A stretch of 25,983 nt of DNA from Verrucomicrobiota bacterium (GTDB taxonomy: Bacteria; Verrucomicrobiota; Verrucomicrobiia; Chthoniobacterales; UBA10450): NCBI GenBank assembly GCA_003218525.1, contig QHNU01000066.1, positions 1-25,983 on the forward strand. The letters are read 5' to 3'. A program made the translations under genes and the position numbers. Position 1 is the first letter of the stretch. Every line of letters starts with the position of its first letter. This document shows, piece by piece, positions 15,098 through 22,881 of the stretch. The notes under the pieces were generated by a model that searched no databases, had not been told where the DNA came from, and saw nothing but the letters and a program-made list of their open reading frames with translations.

Positions 15098-16209
15098 GGC
15101 GCGGTCGTCTTACCCACGACGTCGATCTTACGCTGTCGCACCAATCGTCCTGGCCGGAAGCGATCTTGATCCGACACGATCACACGATCGTTCAAGGAAA
15201 GGCCGTTTATGGCTTCGGCGAAGTCGAGTGTCCGAAAGCCAACTTTGACCGTTCGGCCCTGCACAACTCCCCGCTTAACGACCAAGGCTTGATCGACTAG
15301 CAACGCCCGAGTCGGCACCAGAAGAACATTCTCATGGGTGCCGGTAATGATGTTCATCTCGCCAGTCATGCCGCCCATCAAGTTGTCAGGCGCATTCTCC
15401 AATTCCAACACGATGGTATAACGCTGCGTTTCCGGATCGGCCGCCGGCTGGATGGAAGAAACGTGCGCGGCAAACTGTTGGGTGCGGTATGCGTACAACC
15501 GCAGAGTCGCTTTCATCCCCGGTTTTACCTCGCCGACATCCTCTTCATCTACTTCACCGCGCACGTAATTCTTGCGTGATGATACCGTGAAGAGTTCGTT
15601 ACTTTCTCCGACTAATTCGCCATCGATTGTTTGAATATTGGTAATGAGTCCATCAATTGGAGCGCGAATCTCCGAGTTCTTCATTTGAGCTTCGAGCTTT
15701 TTACATGCGTCTTCTAACGTTCCAAGGTTGCGATCGCGTTCAATCCGTTCGGTTTCTACCACGCCGCGCAAACGGTTCGCTTCGCTTTTCGCTTTTTGGT
15801 ATTCCACGGCCGGGACATTGCTTAAGGCGGCCAGTTTCTCCAGCCGTTGCACGCTATCTTCGGCCGACTTGAGCAATTCGGAGGACGGTAACGGAAGCGC
15901 GGCGCGTTGAGTTGCTGCCGCCAAATCGGCGCGGGCTTGTTTTAATTGTCGGGCCGTCGTCTCATCCGCGATGGTGGCGAGAAGCTGACCTTTTTCAACG
16001 CTCTTACCGATGGCACCACGGCCGGCTGAAAATTGGTCGGCCAAGTGAATGAACCCGGCGTTTTGGGCGCGCACATGCACGACAAACGCCGGCTCGATGC
16101 GGACTGTCCCGTAAACGGCCGAGAGAGCGGTTCCGCGACGAACGGTGGCAACTTCCGCCACCGGCAAGAGCAAGTACCAGATGGCCGCGACCACGATGAC
16201 AAGTGGCAC
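15094..16209 (-). CDS. HlyD/MacA-type periplasmic adaptor (membrane fusion protein)
   Basis: 371 residues from the GTG at 16209. There is an N-terminal membrane anchor, a biotinyl-lipoyl-like half (VRAQNAGFIHLADQF), a helical hairpin rich in Ala, Glu and Arg (about 90-170, coiled-coil like), the returning lipoyl half NSEIRAPIDGLITNIQ, and a beta-barrel region. This is the architecture of adaptors that join an inner-membrane pump to TolC. The start is doubtful. In-frame sequence from 16257 to 16210, directly after the stop of the preceding gene, reads like a real N-terminus (KLPRSRNLVWII, basic residues then hydrophobic) but has no ATG, GTG or TTG. A CTG at 16248 would give a complete anchor. 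It is coupled to the permease by GTGA. Confidence 0.88.
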   Translation of the reverse strand: MPLVIVVAAIWYLLLPVAEVATVRRGTALSAVYGTVRIEPAFVVHVRAQNAGFIHLADQFSAGRGAIGKSVEKGQLLATIADETTARQLKQARADLAAATQRAALPLPSSELLKSAEDSVQRLEKLAALSNVPAVEYQKAKSEANRLRGVVETERIERDRNLGTLEDACKKLEAQMKNSEIRAPIDGLITNIQTIDGELVGESNELFTVSSRKNYVRGEVDEEDVGEVKPGMKATLRLYAYRTQQFAAHVSSIQPAADPETQRYTIVLELENAPDNLMGGMTGEMNIITGTHENVLLVPTRALLVDQALVVKRGVVQGRTVKVGFRTLDFAEAINGLSLNDRVIVSDQDRFRPGRLVRQRKIDVVGKTTAP

Positions 16210-16257
16210 GATGATCCAAACCAGGTTCCTCGATCGCGGCAGCTTCAGGGATCGGAA

Positions 16258-17586
16258 TTATCGCACGTTTTGCGAGGAATCATGGGAAAATTGAAAATAC
16301 CGCCCGGTGGCGCGATCCCATTCCGCCAGCGCGAGATTTTGTTGATATGCCAAAGTGATTAGATTGCTCTTGACCTCGAGCGAATCGTTCTCAGCCAGCC
16401 GAAATTCGAACTGCGATACGATACCCTCCGCGAGATTTTGTTGGACAGTTGATGCATTTTCTTCAGCGATGGAGGAGGCCCCCGCAAGCGATCGGTGTTT
16501 CACCCCAATCGCCTCGAGATCATGGCGGATTCGCGACATTTCCCGTGGCACATCCGCCTCCAGTTTTTGAAGAGTCAGCTCGTTGATTTCGCGCACTGAG
16601 CGCTGCTTTAGAACGGCCCCATAGGTTTTGCCGTTGTCCACCACCTGCCAAGTGTAGGCCGCACCGGCCCGAATTTCGGAGGAGATTACATTGTCGGAGC
16701 GGCGCGGGGAAGCTGTGTTCTCCCGGCGCACTCCAGAGACAGGAATATAATCGCCGTATACGACGGCGTTGACGGTCGGGTAATAGGCTGCCTCGATAAT
16801 CCGCTGGTCTTCGTTGGCAGCGCGAACAAGCAGACGCGCAAGTTGCAGATCGGGCCGGCGTTCCAACGCCCTCTTAATTTCCCGATCAAGATCGACATCG
16901 ACGGATGCGTAATTCAATTCGCCCTCAGGTTCTGGCAACTTGGCGCCCGGCCCGAGATCTTCGCCCATCGCTTCGGCCAATTTGAGGACGGCGCCATCAT
17001 AGGCGCGTTGGGCGGCCTCGATACGTGGATCAAGTTCGCGTGCTTGCACTTCCGCTCCGACCAAAACGTCGCGGCTGGCCAGACCTGATTGGTATCTTTC
17101 TTTTTGGCTGCTGACGTCTTGCTCGAGGCGCTGGCGTTGTTCCACCCGCACCTTTCTTAGCGAACGATTATAAATTGCCGTGTAAAAGGCGAGCCGGGCG
17201 GCGTGCAGCTGCTCAACAACAGCAACATTTAGACGTTGCTGCGCGATCAACAGCTCGACATCACCTCGCCGCAACGATGGAGGCACAATGGCGTTGAAAA
17301 TCGGTTGGCTGAAGTTGCCGTAAGCGAAGCCGAAGGGTTGAATCGGTTTCTCGCCTGCGCGTTGTCCGCCTTGCGCGCCCGCGGTGATTCCAATCGTTGC
17401 CTCCGGCCACGCCACCGCTCGAAATACCAGCCGGCGTCCGAAAGCTTGTGCTAAATCGTGACTCGCCTTCTGGATCTCCGGATTTCTCTCGATCGTTTTT
17501 TGCAGCAATGCATCGAGAGTGATCCCATGCGTCGTCGCTACCAAGGGCACGATTAGAAGCGAAAGTATAATTCCTAACCGTTTCAT
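16258..17586 (-). CDS. TolC-like outer-membrane efflux protein (second of a tandem pair)
   Basis: 442 residues with a clear Sec signal peptide (MKRLGIILSLLIVPLVATTHG) followed by ITLDALLQKTIERNPEIQKASHDLAQA, the usual opening of outer-membrane factor proteins. Two long alpha-helical hairpin regions rich in Ala, Glu, Arg and Leu repeat in the two halves, as in TolC. Such proteins form trimeric outer-membrane channels with periplasmic tunnels. The ATG overlaps the stop of the first TolC-like gene (ATGA). The stop (TAA, 16258-16260) is in the same frame as the downstream adaptor, only about 16 codons before its nearest standard start. Low identity by eye to the tandem neighbour suggests a distinct, not recently duplicated, channel. 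Confidence 0.88.
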   Translation of the reverse strand: MKRLGIILSLLIVPLVATTHGITLDALLQKTIERNPEIQKASHDLAQAFGRRLVFRAVAWPEATIGITAGAQGGQRAGEKPIQPFGFAYGNFSQPIFNAIVPPSLRRGDVELLIAQQRLNVAVVEQLHAARLAFYTAIYNRSLRKVRVEQRQRLEQDVSSQKERYQSGLASRDVLVGAEVQARELDPRIEAAQRAYDGAVLKLAEAMGEDLGPGAKLPEPEGELNYASVDVDLDREIKRALERRPDLQLARLLVRAANEDQRIIEAAYYPTVNAVVYGDYIPVSGVRRENTASPRRSDNVISSEIRAGAAYTWQVVDNGKTYGAVLKQRSVREINELTLQKLEADVPREMSRIRHDLEAIGVKHRSLAGASSIAEENASTVQQNLAEGIVSQFEFRLAENDSLEVKSNLITLAYQQNLALAEWDRATGRYFQFSHDSSQNVR

Positions 17587-18983
17587 CGTTGATCCAGACG
17601 GTTCGGCGGACGGGCGACATCAGTCGCCGTGAGTCCCGGCGCATTCTTGCCTGCTGCTTTGGTGTGGGAGGTTTTCGAAGTGAATCTGAGCGCATCTGGC
17701 AAAGTCGCACAAGCACGTGCGAGTCGCTCCAGCGCCATATTATGCAGGTAAATCGCGCTCAATCGGGTGGTACGGGTGCGCGTCACATCTGCGGCCGCCT
17801 GCAAAATATCGAGTTGAGTTCCCAAGCCTGCACTTAGGTTGGCCTTTGCAATCTCAAGCGATTCACTCGCCGTTTCTACATTTTTTGTTTCTGATTCGAG
17901 GACATGATCAGCTTGTTCCAAATCAAGAAAGGCGCTGCGGACTTCTGATGCCACCGAAAGACGCATAGCCTCCAGCGTTTGAACGGCTGCGTCCCGGCGG
18001 GCGTGTGTCGCTTGCAGCCTTCCTTTGGTCGCAAAACCATCGAAAATATGCCACTTCGCATTGAGTCCGACCACGTACCCGTAATTAACCTCGGGATGAA
18101 TGGTCGGGTCGGTTTGATTGTAAACCTCGTAACCGGAAAAGACCTCGACGTGCGGCCGCAGTTCGCTCTTATCCAGATCTGCCTGTCGATTTTCGATCTC
18201 AATGTCTATTTGATCAGCTCTAATCTCAGGTCGCTCGCGGTCAGCTCGAGCCAGACACTCGTTTAGATCCGGGCGATGCGGCTGATATTCCAACTGGCCC
18301 GATACTTCGAATTGCGAATTCGGCGAATTTGGACCGAAGCTCGGCCCGAGTAGTTCGCCCAAACGAAGATAGGAATTCTTTAACTGCGTCTGAGCATCGA
18401 TTGACTCCGTTCGCTCATTGGCTAGTGCAACCTCGGCCCGCCCGACATTTAATTGGCCCGCCAACCCTGCACGAAGCCGGTCCTGCTGTGTCTTCAGCTC
18501 CTCTTGGAGGACAGCGACCGATTGTTCGTGCACGCCAACCTTCGCCCGATTCAAGAGGAGTTCGTTAAAAGCGATCCGCACATCCATCGTGACTCTGTTC
18601 AAAACCGCTTGCAGCTCAAAGTTCTCTTTCTCCAAATTGAGTCGTGCAATTGCAACCTGACTCGTGACCGCGCCGCCGGTGTAAAGATTCTGGACGATAC
18701 GCACGGACGCGTTGTAGTCCTCATTGCGAAGTTGCGTATCAGACTGGTATTGGTGCTCCCGGAACAGGCCGGTCGATACCACAGACGGCAAATATCCGGA
18801 GCGCGCCTCAATCATGCCGCCGCGCGCTCCTTGGAGTTTCTTGCGCGCAATCGCGATTTCCGGGTTGTGAGCTTGGGCAAGTGCGACCGCTCCTCCAATA
18901 CTGTAGGTGGAGGTCTCGGCCGGGATTGATCCGGCCAAAATACAAGCGACCAGGACCACTGCGGCCGCAAATGCCAGGCGCAT
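17583..18983 (-). CDS. TolC-like outer-membrane efflux protein (first of a tandem pair)
   Basis: 466 residues starting with a signal peptide (hydrophobic core AAAVVLVACILAGS, cleavage probably near IPAETS). Then comes the outer-membrane factor opening SIGGAVALAQAHNPEIAIARKKLQGA. The two-fold internal repeat of long helices and beta-strand segments (FSGYEVYNQ; LNAKWHIFDGFATKG) is typical of TolC/OEP proteins; the IFDGF motif is common in this family. The C-terminal tail (about 430-466) is polar and basic and probably disordered. It is the promoter-proximal gene of the five-gene export operon and is divergent from the inositol-phosphate synthase gene across a 190-bp gap. The valine-leucine-cysteine in the signal peptide (C14) could be a lipobox, making this a lipoprotein like some outer-membrane factors, but its position is early. 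Confidence 0.88.
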   Translation of the reverse strand: MRLAFAAAVVLVACILAGSIPAETSTYSIGGAVALAQAHNPEIAIARKKLQGARGGMIEARSGYLPSVVSTGLFREHQYQSDTQLRNEDYNASVRIVQNLYTGGAVTSQVAIARLNLEKENFELQAVLNRVTMDVRIAFNELLLNRAKVGVHEQSVAVLQEELKTQQDRLRAGLAGQLNVGRAEVALANERTESIDAQTQLKNSYLRLGELLGPSFGPNSPNSQFEVSGQLEYQPHRPDLNECLARADRERPEIRADQIDIEIENRQADLDKSELRPHVEVFSGYEVYNQTDPTIHPEVNYGYVVGLNAKWHIFDGFATKGRLQATHARRDAAVQTLEAMRLSVASEVRSAFLDLEQADHVLESETKNVETASESLEIAKANLSAGLGTQLDILQAAADVTRTRTTRLSAIYLHNMALERLARACATLPDALRFTSKTSHTKAAGKNAPGLTATDVARPPNRLDQR

Positions 18984-19094
18984 TTGGTTTATCTCTTCGC
19001 CGCGATTTGATTTTTCAATAAAAATCCCGGCCCCATCTAATTGTGCTTCTATCGAAAATGCGCGAAAACCTCAATATTCGTTATTTAGACGTTG

Positions 19095-19109
19095 TCGGGC
19101 GACGCCCGA
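19095..19109. promoter_or_regulatory. palindromic operator-like site between the export operon and inositol-phosphate synthase
   Basis: TCGGGCG (19095-19101), a central A, and CGCCCGA (19103-19109) form a perfect 15-bp inverted repeat in the 190-bp divergent gap (18984-19173), 65 bp before the synthase ATG. With a 1-nt centre it cannot fold as a hairpin in full, which favours a dimeric repressor site over an RNA structure. Shared control of export and inositol synthesis is a reasonable guess. Confidence 0.4.
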
Positions 19110-19173
19110 TATGGAGCCGTAAACTTGTATCTTGCTCGAACGTCGTTACTACGGATAAGGTGGTGCTTTCAGA

Positions 19174-20277
19174 ATGAGAAAGATCCGAATCGCTATTGTT
19201 GGGGTCGGGAACTGCGCCAGTTCGCTCGTCCAAGGAATAAACTTTTATCAAGGTTCGTCGACCAACGGCACTGCTGTCGGCCTCATGCATCGCGAGATCG
19301 GATCGTACCGACCGGGTGACATTGAGGTCGTGGCCGCATTCGATATTGATCGTCGCAAGGTGGGTCTCGATGTCGGCAGGGCCATTTTCGCTCCTCCAAA
19401 TTGCACAAAGATCTTCTGTGAAAAGGTTAGTCTGACGGGGGCAATCGTAAAAATGGGCTGTGTTTTCGACAGCTATGCACCCCATATGCGCGAGCAGGAC
19501 CCGCTTCGAACATTTCTTCCACTGGAAAAAGAATCTACGAAGGAACAGATCATCTCTGAACTGAAAGACTCCTGCGCAGAGATTCTCGTTAACTATCTGC
19601 CGGTTGGTTCGGAGGCAGCGACGCGTTTTTATGCCGGGTGCGCCTTGAAGGCGGGCCTCGCCTTTGTCAACAACATACCCGTTTTCATCGCTAGCGATCC
19701 GATCTGGGCAAAGCGTTTTGCCGACAAAAATCTGCCGGTTGTCGGAGATGACATCAAAGCGCAGATGGGTGCGACCGTTATTCATCGCACCATTGTTGAT
19801 CTTTTTCGCAAGCGAGGCGTCAAAGTGGAGAGGACCTACCAGTTAAACACCGGTGGAAATACTGATTTCCTGAACATGCTCAATCGCAGCCGCCTAGCCT
19901 CAAAGAAAACCTCAAAAACCGAAGCCGTCCAATCCGTTATTGGGGAACGGCTCGCAGATGAAAATATCCATATCGGCCCGAGCGACTATGTCCCATGGCA
20001 ACGCGACAACAAGATCGCTTTCATTCGGGTCGAGGGGCGCCTTTTTGGCGGCGTGCCGATGGAACTGGATCTCAAGCTTTCGGTTGAGGACTCACCCAAC
20101 TCCGCCGGAATTGCGATCGATGCCATCCGCTGTTGTAAGCTTGGGTTGGATCGCGGCATTGGGGGTGTTTTGCGTTCGGCGTCCGCTTATTTTTCCAAGC
20201 ACCCCCCGGTCCAAATGACCGATGACGAAGCTCATCGTTGCGTTGAGCAGTTCATCCGCGGCGAGCGGGAATCCTGA
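19174..20277 (+). CDS. ino1: myo-inositol-1-phosphate synthase (short, mycobacterial Ino1-type)
   Basis: 367 residues, NAD-dependent. It converts glucose 6-phosphate to 1L-myo-inositol 1-phosphate in the cytoplasm. The Rossmann loop is IVGVGNCASSLVQG (7-20). The family-specific stretches NYLPVGSEAATRFYA, NNIPVFIASDPIWAKRF, GDDIKAQMGATVIHR, LNTGGNTDFLNML, KKTSKTEAVQSV, HIGPSDYVPW and DSPNSAGIAIDA are all present and follow, from memory, the Mycobacterium Ino1 protein (also about 367 residues) rather than the roughly 500-residue eukaryotic enzyme. An AAGGTGG RBS lies about 10 nt upstream of the ATG. It feeds the CDP-inositol pathway proposed for the cytidylyltransferase at 8714-9469. Its divergent neighbour is the export operon. 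It is probably monocistronic, since the next gene is convergent. Confidence 0.95.
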   Translation: MRKIRIAIVGVGNCASSLVQGINFYQGSSTNGTAVGLMHREIGSYRPGDIEVVAAFDIDRRKVGLDVGRAIFAPPNCTKIFCEKVSLTGAIVKMGCVFDSYAPHMREQDPLRTFLPLEKESTKEQIISELKDSCAEILVNYLPVGSEAATRFYAGCALKAGLAFVNNIPVFIASDPIWAKRFADKNLPVVGDDIKAQMGATVIHRTIVDLFRKRGVKVERTYQLNTGGNTDFLNMLNRSRLASKKTSKTEAVQSVIGERLADENIHIGPSDYVPWQRDNKIAFIRVEGRLFGGVPMELDLKLSVEDSPNSAGIAIDAIRCCKLGLDRGIGGVLRSASAYFSKHPPVQMTDDEAHRCVEQFIRGERES

Positions 20278-20406
20278 TTCGTTCAATTCGCGACAGAACG
20301 TCTTTTACATAGCGAGTTTGTCTTTCTGCGCGGGCTGCTCTGTCGCCTCCTGCTCCTGGCGGTCTGTGAACTGGAGCTAAACCGCAGCCGCGTAATTCCT
20401 TCCTCA

Positions 20407-20437
20407 CCGCCATGCTGGTAAGGCGGCGACTTTCTTT
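20407..20437. terminator. possible terminator between convergent genes
   Basis: CCGCC (20407-20411) and GGCGG (20422-20426) can pair around a 10-nt loop, followed by CGACTTTCTTT. It lies in the 200-bp gap between the inositol-phosphate synthase and the convergent lipoprotein gene, where a terminator is expected. The stem is short and the T-tract broken, so the call is weak. I see nothing else in this gap. Confidence 0.25.
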
Positions 20438-20479
20438 CCCTGTAACACTCGCAAGGAGAATGGGACGGACCGGCCCGTT

Positions 20480-20902
20480 TTATTCGCCGAGGGGTCCCCA
20501 ACCATCGAACTGGCGGATTAGAATGCGGTGCGGTCCGGCTGTTTCTTCAGCGATTCCTAAGTTTGGGCCCACTTCAGCGATTCTCTGCCCTAACAATTGC
20601 TTGTAGGTGTTATATTGTGGCTGTCTGCCGACATAGACCTGGTTGTGAGCCGCGTCCGGGTAGGCATAATACAGTTTTCCATTGTGGGTCACGGCTGAGA
20701 CTTTGTTCGGAGCCAGCGCAGCCAGGTGTTGCTTCTGCTTCTCTGTCGTTACCGCCTTAACCTTGAACCCGGCCTGAACAAGCAATTCCTCTTTTCGCAC
20801 GGAAACTTTGTTGCTCGTGCCACCCATTTCAGCACAGGCAACGATCATCGTGCTGATGAGAACAACGACGGCAAAAGCTCCAACGGTTGCTGTGTTTTTC
20901 AT
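20480..20902 (-). CDS. small predicted lipoprotein of unknown function
   Basis: 140 residues. The N-terminus has a basic start, a hydrophobic core and a lipobox IVAC (C23), so it should be a lipid-anchored exported protein. The mature part begins with a polar linker (AEMGGTSNKVS). It has an alanine/lysine-rich helix-like segment and then KVSAVTHNGKLYYAYPDAAHNQVYVGRQPQY, a beta-rich stretch that I recognise from small lipoproteins in soil bacteria but cannot name functionally. The end is polar with an odd WGPLGE tail. It is convergent with inositol-phosphate synthase and probably a single gene. There is no evidence that it belongs to the lipid pathway. Confidence 0.75.
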   Translation of the reverse strand: MKNTATVGAFAVVVLISTMIVACAEMGGTSNKVSVRKEELLVQAGFKVKAVTTEKQKQHLAALAPNKVSAVTHNGKLYYAYPDAAHNQVYVGRQPQYNTYKQLLGQRIAEVGPNLGIAEETAGPHRILIRQFDGWGPLGE

Positions 20903-21045
20903 ATAAAGTTAGTTGATTGATTTCGAATGAACGCTGACGCTCAGCATAGGCTTCACAACAATCTAAAGGCAAGAACCCTTCCAAGTCCGCCTGAAACGCC
21001 TTTTTATCAGCGGTGACTGGTGCTTGGGTGTGGCTCGGAAATGAA

Positions 21046-21077
21046 TTGCTGTCATGACATCAAAAACAGCTATTAAT
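21046..21077 (+). promoter_or_regulatory. palindrome overlapping a candidate promoter
   Basis: TTGCTGTCATGACATCAA (21046-21063) is an 18-bp palindrome with one mismatched pair; its core TGTCATGACA is perfect. It overlaps a possible -35 (TTGCTG, 21046-21051), and TATTAAT (21071-21077) could be the -10, though the spacing of about 19 bp is long. This is the layout of a repressor operator upstream of the small membrane protein gene at 21095. Confidence 0.4.
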
Positions 21078-21094
21078 CCGGAAGAGGAGTCCAG

Positions 21095-21301
21095 GTGAAT
21101 TCACAAATCGTCCTCGGCCTGAGGGTCGCCGCTGCCATCTTCGGATTGGTGTGTTTGGCGCAGTTGCTGCGCTTGATCACACGAGCGGACGTAATTGTCG
21201 CTGGCAATCACTTGCCACTATGGGGGAGCGCGGTGGCCGTTGTAATCTCTGGGGCCATGAGTTTCTGGCTGTGGAAACTTTCCGATCGCACAAACCGGTA
21301 G
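21095..21301 (+). CDS. small two-helix membrane protein
   Basis: 68 residues from a GTG start with an excellent Shine-Dalgarno (GAGGAG, about 6 nt upstream), which decides the start. Two hydrophobic helices (about residues 6-27 and 41-61) are separated by a short loop, ITRADVIVAGNHLPLWG, and the C-terminus is basic (KLSDRTNR), so both ends probably face the cytoplasm. I recognise the overall look from Verrucomicrobia genomes but know no function. The aldehyde dehydrogenase gene follows after a 72-bp gap; they may share a transcript. Confidence 0.7.
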   Translation: MNSQIVLGLRVAAAIFGLVCLAQLLRLITRADVIVAGNHLPLWGSAVAVVISGAMSFWLWKLSDRTNR

Positions 21302-21373
21302 AGCCGGCGTAGCGAACAAAGTCCACCGTTGTCTTGATTGAGCCCTAGGCCTTCGGCGCTTACAATCTTAACA

Positions 21374-22831
21374 GTGCGCACCGAACCACTCCAAATTCGC
21401 AACTTTATCGACGGTCAATTCGTTGAGCCGGTCGGAGGAAAATATCTCGACAATATCGAACCGGCGACGGGAAAACCGTACTCCCAGGTCGCTGATAGTG
21501 ACGGCCGCGACATTGAGCTCGCCGTGACGGCGGCCAACAAAGCGTTTCCGAATTGGTCACACACTTCGGCTGCAGATCGATCACGCATTCTGTTGCGCAT
21601 TGCCGATCTGATCGAGCGCGACCTGGAGAAGCTGGCGCGCGCGGAATCGATCGATACGGGCAAACCGCTTTCTCTGGCGCGCACGATGGATATTCCACGC
21701 GCGGGCAGCAATTTTCGATTTTTCGCTACTGCGATCCTCCACACCGATTCGGAAGCGCACATAACGGATAACGTCGCCTTCAATTACACCCTGCGGCAGC
21801 CGCGCGGCCTCGCAGGGCTGATCTCGCCGTGGAATTTACCGCTCTATTTGTTGAGCTGGAAAATCGCACCGGCTATTGCCGTCGGGAACACGGCCATTGC
21901 CAAGCCGAGCGAGCTGACGCCGATGACCGCGTATCTTTTATGCGAACTCTGTCGCGAAGCTGGATTGCCCAATGGGGTGCTCAACATTGTGCACGGAACC
22001 GGACCAAACGTTGGAGCCGCGATCACCGGGCATCCGAAAATCGGTACCATCTCATTCACCGGTGGTACAGTGACTGGCCGCAAAGTGGCCGAGATGTGCG
22101 CGCCTCTGTTCAAGAAGGTTTCCCTCGAGCTCGGAGGAAAAAATCCGAATATCATTTTCGCCGACGCCGAGCTCGACGCCGCCATCGCCGGGAGCGTCCG
22201 TTCTTCATTCGCGAACCAGGGCCAGGTTTGCCTGTGCGGTTCGCGCGTATTCGTCGAGCGATCGGCCTACAAAGACTTCGTTGATCGTTTTGTCGATAAA
22301 GCGTCGAAGCTGAAAGTGGGCGATCCGCTGGAGCCGACGACTGATCAAGGCGCGATGGTGAACAAAACTCAGCTCGATAAAGTGAAGTTTTACGTCGATC
22401 TGGCGCAGAAAGAAGGTGGCAAGGTTGTGCTCGGCGGGTCCGCGCCGAATTTGATCAACGACCGCTGTCAGGACGGCTACTTTTTTCAGCCAACTGTCAT
22501 TACCGGCCTGCCGGTTTCATGTCGCACAAACCGCGAAGAAATTTTCGGGCCGGTCATCACAATCACACCGTTCGACGACGAGGAGGAAGTGATCGGCTAC
22601 GCTAACGACACCGACTACGGCTTGGCCTCGAGCGTTTGGACGCAAAACCTGAATCGCGCCCATCGCGTCGCCGAGCACATTCACACCGGAACTGTTTGGG
22701 TGAATTGCTGGCTGGTGCGCGATCTGCGTGTGCCCTTCGGCGGCATGAAACAAAGCGGCGTCGGTCGTGAAGGCGGCGAAGAGGCGTTAAGATTCTTCAC
22801 GGAGCCGAAGAACATTTGCATAGCAAAATGA
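21374..22831 (+). CDS. aldehyde dehydrogenase, ALDH8/2-hydroxymuconic semialdehyde dehydrogenase-like
   Basis: 485 residues from the GTG at 21374 (a TTG 12 codons earlier is in frame but less likely). This NAD(P)-dependent enzyme oxidises aldehydes to acids. The N-terminus NFIDGQFVEP, the cofactor region SPWNLPLYLLSWKIAPA with KPSE, FTGGT, the general-base glutamate in LELGGKNPNI (E252), the catalytic cysteine in NQGQVCLCGSR (C286, the expected 34 residues later) and EIFGP are all intact. The PWNLPLYLLSWK stretch and the KNICIAK ending favour the ALDH8-like group (2-aminomuconic or 2-hydroxymuconic semialdehyde dehydrogenases) over betaine aldehyde dehydrogenases. The physiological aldehyde is unknown. 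There is no other catabolic gene nearby, and oxidation of a long-chain aldehyde from sphingolipid turnover is only a distant possibility. A remnant of another ALDH tail follows it. Confidence 0.92.
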   Translation: MRTEPLQIRNFIDGQFVEPVGGKYLDNIEPATGKPYSQVADSDGRDIELAVTAANKAFPNWSHTSAADRSRILLRIADLIERDLEKLARAESIDTGKPLSLARTMDIPRAGSNFRFFATAILHTDSEAHITDNVAFNYTLRQPRGLAGLISPWNLPLYLLSWKIAPAIAVGNTAIAKPSELTPMTAYLLCELCREAGLPNGVLNIVHGTGPNVGAAITGHPKIGTISFTGGTVTGRKVAEMCAPLFKKVSLELGGKNPNIIFADAELDAAIAGSVRSSFANQGQVCLCGSRVFVERSAYKDFVDRFVDKASKLKVGDPLEPTTDQGAMVNKTQLDKVKFYVDLAQKEGGKVVLGGSAPNLINDRCQDGYFFQPTVITGLPVSCRTNREEIFGPVITITPFDDEEEVIGYANDTDYGLASSVWTQNLNRAHRVAEHIHTGTVWVNCWLVRDLRVPFGGMKQSGVGREGGEEALRFFTEPKNICIAK

Positions 22832-22881
22832 GCCAGCTTGCAAGGCGCTGTGCCTGTCACCGCGTAGCCCCTCGTACACCG

